In this document: positions 61,292 to 64,000 of the stretch, one piece after another
How the letters are laid out: every line of letters starts with the position of its first letter
How positions within the stretch are numbered: position 1 is the first letter of the stretch
NCBI RefSeq assembly: GCF_030323865.1
Contig: NZ_CP066362.1
Location: forward strand, 1,798,001-1,862,000
From: Pseudarthrobacter defluvii
GTDB lineage: Bacteria > Actinomycetota > Actinomycetes > Actinomycetales > Micrococcaceae
Direction of reading: 5' to 3'
Length of the DNA stretch: 64,000 bases
Translations under genes and position numbers: made by a program
The notes under the pieces: generated by a model
Seen by the model: the letters and a program-made list of their open reading frames with translations, nothing else
Database searches by the model: none
Told to the model about the DNA's origin: nothing

Positions 61292-61618
61292 ATGTCAGAA
61301 CTTGGGGAGTGCGCCGGGGTTATTGGAGGGTTGTTCCGGCAGCCATGGCCCTGCTCAGCACTGCGGGGGACCTACGTCATCACCACAGCCTGCAGCGGCA
61401 CCACCAACGCCAGACTCGTCCTCAGCCAGTATCAGCCGGGGGCTCCGGTCGACCCGGTGCACTTTTCCGAGGCGTTCGCCTGTGCCGAACCTTCCAGCCG
61501 GGCCCTCGACCTGCGCGCGGGCAGCGTCACTGTCGATGTCATCAACCTCAGCCCCGGTGGGTCCACGTGGGGGACCGGCGCTTTTGCCAACGTCCACATC
61601 ACGCCCTGGAAACCATAA
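61292..61618 (+). CDS. Hypothetical protein, possibly 5'-truncated
   Basis: A 108-aa product. From residue 25 on (LRGTYVITTACSGTTNARLV ... HITPWKP) it looks like the end of an exported beta-rich protein, but no signal peptide remains. The gene may be a remnant. Confidence 0.4.
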   Translation: MSELGECAGVIGGLFRQPWPCSALRGTYVITTACSGTTNARLVLSQYQPGAPVDPVHFSEAFACAEPSSRALDLRAGSVTVDVINLSPGGSTWGTGAFANVHITPWKP

Positions 61619-62159
61619 ATCGCTGTCGCTTAACGGGCGCGCAGCGGTGCATACGCAATAGAGCGGCAGTGCACACGCAATAGATGTTGCAGCAGCTGAA
61701 GTAAGAACTAATGCACCAGGACCCGCTCCGCGTCCTGATTTTGGCGCAGGTCGCTGGCGAGTTGACCGCGGAGCAAAGCCCCGTGCAGGGCCTCATCCGG
61801 ACAGGGGAATAGCGGAGTTTTCATGTCGGTGGAAATGTATTGGGGGGGTGGGACCGGGAATATGCCCGTTTTAGGACGTCAGTGCACGCACGTGTAAAGG
61901 TTCGATGGCCCAAGCTACGCGGTGCAACATACTTGCTATCCGCTTCCTGAAGTGGTCCACTCGTCCACTCACAGGATCGGATCCCCGGAGCGCCACTACT
62001 GGCGCGTCCGGCAACGCACTGCGCGCTCTGCGGTTGGGAGCGGCGCGATGTACACCACCGCTGCCAGGGAAAGATCCATGGCTGTCCCCTATCTGTCCGG
62101 ATCTCGCTAGGCTGACCCGTCTTTTCCAGGGTTTGAGAGCTGCGAGCCCAATGGAGCTT
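61619..62159. other. Intergenic region with a short tandem repeat
   Basis: Two 17-bp near copies, GGTGCATACGCAATAGA at 61646 and AGTGCACACGCAATAGA at 61668, with a 22-bp period. Otherwise no gene seen. Confidence 0.45.
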
Positions 62160-62456
62160 TCAGACCGTGGTGTTGGGGGTGAAGTAGTTATGCACGTCGA
62201 GGAAGGTCATCTTCGGTGGCGCCGCGAATCCCAGTTCCATGCTCAGTGGCCCCATCGTGTCCCGGGCGAAGGCGTCGAACTGCTCGCGGCTCGCCCAGAC
62301 ATCCGTGACTTGGAAGCCATTGTCGGTTGCGGTGGCCCAGTGGGAAATTGATCCTTCGGGACCTGGACCGCCGGGGGCCAACCCCATCTTCTTGTTAATC
62401 TCGTCATATTGTTCGAGGGTTGATCCGTCGAACTCCATGATGATTGCTACTGCCAT
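62160..62456 (-). CDS. Small ferredoxin-like-fold (antibiotic monooxygenase-type) protein
   Basis: A 98-aa protein. Start ATG at 62456 (MAVAIIMEFDGSTLEQYDEI) with GGGAG before it; the frame upstream is not coding. The shape, SISHWATATDNGFQVTDVWA and AFARDTMGPLS, fits a dimeric alpha/beta barrel of the ABM/EthD type. Function unclear. Confidence 0.78.
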   Translation of the reverse strand: MAVAIIMEFDGSTLEQYDEINKKMGLAPGGPGPEGSISHWATATDNGFQVTDVWASREQFDAFARDTMGPLSMELGFAAPPKMTFLDVHNYFTPNTTV

Positions 62457-62621
62457 GATCTGCTCCCGGGGTCGTTGTTGTTTCGGAGTCCCGCGAGGAA
62501 AGATTAGGCCCGCCCTGAGGGCTCGGTCGAGGGGGAACGGCCCCCTCCGGTGCCCCCTTTGTCGGGGTACAGCAGCCACTTCTCCGCTATGGGGGTGGAC
62601 GCTGTCCGGAAGAATAGGTCC

Positions 62622-63134
62622 GTGACGAATTCTGAAGCCATGAACAAAAAGCCCAAGTCCCGCCTGCACCGCATGGTGAATGCGATGTTCGTTGCCGTGT
62701 TGATGCTGGCGGGGCCGGGCCTGATGGCGGCCAGCTATCAGCAGGTTGATGCCGACGAAGAGCTCGCCCGCACTGGCGTCCAGGTCTCCGGGACCATCAC
62801 CTACTTCAGTGACGCCAGGAAGGCATCGAACCGGGACATCACGGTTGAGTATGTGGCGGCCGACGGCGTTAGCCGATACGCCAATGCCCCCGTGGATCAT
62901 GAGCAGCACCCATCCGTCGGTGAACAGGTCACCGTCGCGTACCGCGAACAAGACCCGGAGCAGGCAGTCGTGCTCGGCTATGAAAGCAACAGCGAGTTCC
63001 TCGGTGGTGTCGGCCTGATCCTGACGGCAGTCTTCACCACTCTTGGCCTCATCCTCATTGTTTCCAGGCTGCGGAGGAGACGACGAAACAAAGTCCGCAG
63101 CTCGAACGTTCGGAGCGGTAGGGCAGAGTTGTGA
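62622..63134 (+). CDS. DUF3592-like membrane protein
   Basis: A 170-aa protein with helices near both ends (AMFVAVLMLAGPGLMAASY and GGVGLILTAVFTTLGLILIV) around an outer beta domain (VQVSGTITYFSDARKASNRD). Fits the DUF3592 layout. Start may be GTG 62622 or ATG 62640. Divergent from the monooxygenase-type gene. Confidence 0.75.
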   Translation: MTNSEAMNKKPKSRLHRMVNAMFVAVLMLAGPGLMAASYQQVDADEELARTGVQVSGTITYFSDARKASNRDITVEYVAADGVSRYANAPVDHEQHPSVGEQVTVAYREQDPEQAVVLGYESNSEFLGGVGLILTAVFTTLGLILIVSRLRRRRRNKVRSSNVRSGRAEL

Positions 63135-63151
63135 AGGACTGACGTGCAGGC

Positions 63152-63418
63152 CTATTCGGCTTGCCAGGCCCGTACCAGGTACCGCTCCACCACTTCTGTG
63201 CCGACCAGGTCCCTCATCCGGTCCCGGCCCGAGGCATAGATTAGGAAGCGGTACTGCGCCGGCTTTTCGATCAGGCCGAGATCCCCGAGGCGTCCTCCAG
63301 TCAGCGCTGGTGGCTGTGGTCGGGCCATGTCAGGCAACCCAGCTGGCCCTGCTGGCTCACCAGCCAAGACTTCAAACTCCAAGTCCCAGGACCGGCATTG
63401 ATGCCGGTCTGCAGGAGG
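63152..63418 (-). CDS. Hypothetical protein, weak support
   Basis: The end of this frame, GDLGLIEKPAQYRFLIYASG then RDRMRDLVGTEVVERYLVRA, looks like real coding, but a firm start is not visible (an internal ATG near 63331 or further up). It follows the P-loop kinase gene on the same strand and might be its continuation or operon partner. Confidence 0.35.
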   Translation of the reverse strand, partial: PPADRHQCRSWDLEFEVLAGEPAGPAGLPDMARPQPPALTGGRLGDLGLIEKPAQYRFLIYASGRDRMRDLVGTEVVERYLVRAWQAE

Positions 63419-63419
63419 A

Positions 63420-63947
63420 CTACCAACCGATGAGGGAGCGAACGATGCCGGCTGCCTCCATGGGACTTTCAGTGCCCAGCTCGACGACATGTGTGTCGAG
63501 CTGGGCCTCGTTCAGGATCTCTTCCAGCTTCACGCTGCGGTCCAGATGCCACATCAACTCAGGGCCGCCAGCATCATGCCGATGACGCAGCCGCTCATGG
63601 ACAGTGTTGATGGGCAGCTTCAGACGGACTAGCGATAGCTCGCCGCCACCAAGAGCCTCACGGTAGCGATAAACATCAGCTGCGCGTTCAATAACCCCGG
63701 CCAGGATCAGCCGTCGGACACCGCTGTAACGGTAATTCCCGGCGACCGCCTGTAGGTTTCGGAGCGCAAGCTCCTGATTGAATTGGTCCTCCGGCGGCGC
63801 CGGCCAGGATCGGCGGAGCTGATCCATGTCCACCATCGCGCTGCTGAGTCCGTCGTCTGTCAGAAGCCGGTGCAGGGCTTCGGCCGTCGTCGTCTTCCCG
63901 GATCCGACCGTGCCGTTGAGAAACACACTCCGAACTTCGCCAGTCAT
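63420..63947 (-). CDS. P-loop NTPase/kinase of the AAA_33 type
   Basis: A 175-aa cytosolic P-loop protein: NGTVGSGKTTTAEALHRLL is the Walker A, MVDMDQLRRSWPAP the Asp-containing second motif, RLRHRHDAG the lid. It resembles small zeta-toxin/shikimate-kinase-like kinases of unknown substrate. Complete within the window, 53 bp from the right edge. Confidence 0.8.
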   Translation of the reverse strand: MTGEVRSVFLNGTVGSGKTTTAEALHRLLTDDGLSSAMVDMDQLRRSWPAPPEDQFNQELALRNLQAVAGNYRYSGVRRLILAGVIERAADVYRYREALGGGELSLVRLKLPINTVHERLRHRHDAGGPELMWHLDRSVKLEEILNEAQLDTHVVELGTESPMEAAGIVRSLIGW

Positions 63948-64000
63948 CCAAGGAGCCTAGCCGGGCTGGCCGGCAGGGGCTGCGGGACGCGGCCGGTAGT

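Noticed and set aside
62457..62951. Upstream extension of the small monooxygenase-type gene
   Set aside because: It is antisense to the DUF3592-like gene; the ATG at 62456 has a clear ribosome-binding site.
1..64000. Complete tRNA, rRNA, riboswitch or phage structural genes
   Set aside because: None seen; only the tRNA 3'-end-like cores.

Overview
The window is high-GC DNA with start-codon use, gene families and intergenic style typical of an actinobacterium of the Arthrobacter/Pseudarthrobacter group (Micrococcaceae). MHS-family sugar-acid transporters, IclR regulators, DUF4259, DUF4386, DUF1326/DUF2182 and NCTAGN-targeting IS481 elements all fit. No rRNA, complete tRNA, CRISPR array, replication gene, integrase or relaxase is visible. 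It reads as accessory, catabolic chromosome: cassettes of 2-9 intact metabolic genes separated by stretches rich in gene remnants. The taxonomic call is inference from family content only. || The most striking structure is a repeated element present six times on the + strand (cores at 3953, 5931, 13986, 27658, 37347 and 46390). Each copy has a 17-bp palindrome of the form TGTnGACA-n-TGTCnACA, then about 101 bp, then a 22-23-bp core that looks like the 3' end of a tRNA (T-loop plus acceptor strand, most like an actinobacterial tRNA-Leu), then about 36 bp, then a TGTTGACA half site. Three copies extend a further 200 bp or more and two keep a tRNA-type terminator. The spacing is nearly constant. 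The copies cut the left 46 kb into discrete cargo modules, so I read it as a tandem array of att-like sites, that is, accreted integrase-less (cis-mobilizable) cassettes. || Layout. Before copy A: an AAA ATPase plus subtilase pair resembling the IetAS anti-phage system. A to B: one acetamidase/formamidase gene. B to C: a leftward operon (transporter, RidA, PLP-dependent dehydratase/aldolase-like enzyme, D-aminoacylase-like deacylase, KDG kinase, KDPG aldolase, rhodanese) with a divergent YheO/DauR-like regulator; together these would carry an N-acyl 2-amino sugar acid to pyruvate and glyceraldehyde-3-phosphate. C to D: a class I cytochrome P450 with its reductase and ferredoxin, two KstD-like flavoprotein dehydrogenases, two SDRs, an MHS transporter, a Dabb protein and two IclR regulators, apparently tied together by three related 21-bp operators. 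D to E: small conserved proteins, an IS481-family insertion, a secreted GH16 enzyme, a DUF1326/DUF2182 pair and many remnants (ArsR, ALDH, Doc). E to F: three zinc alcohol/formaldehyde-type dehydrogenases, an IclR regulator with two matching operators, an SDR and DoxX. || After copy F comes an SDR / 2-hydroxyacid dehydrogenase / gluconate-5-dehydrogenase-like / idonate-dehydrogenase-like operon that runs into a truncated gluconokinase joined to a GH43 remnant. From about 50.6 kb to the end the DNA is a looser mix of small membrane proteins, lipoproteins, GNAT acetyltransferases, a LysR regulator, frameshifted genes (a bicupin quercetinase-like gene, DUF3500, membrane proteins) and a P-loop kinase. 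|| Several otherwise well-conserved genes between 29 and 60 kb are broken by single-base shifts in or next to G/C runs, so either decay or base-calling error must be considered for them.
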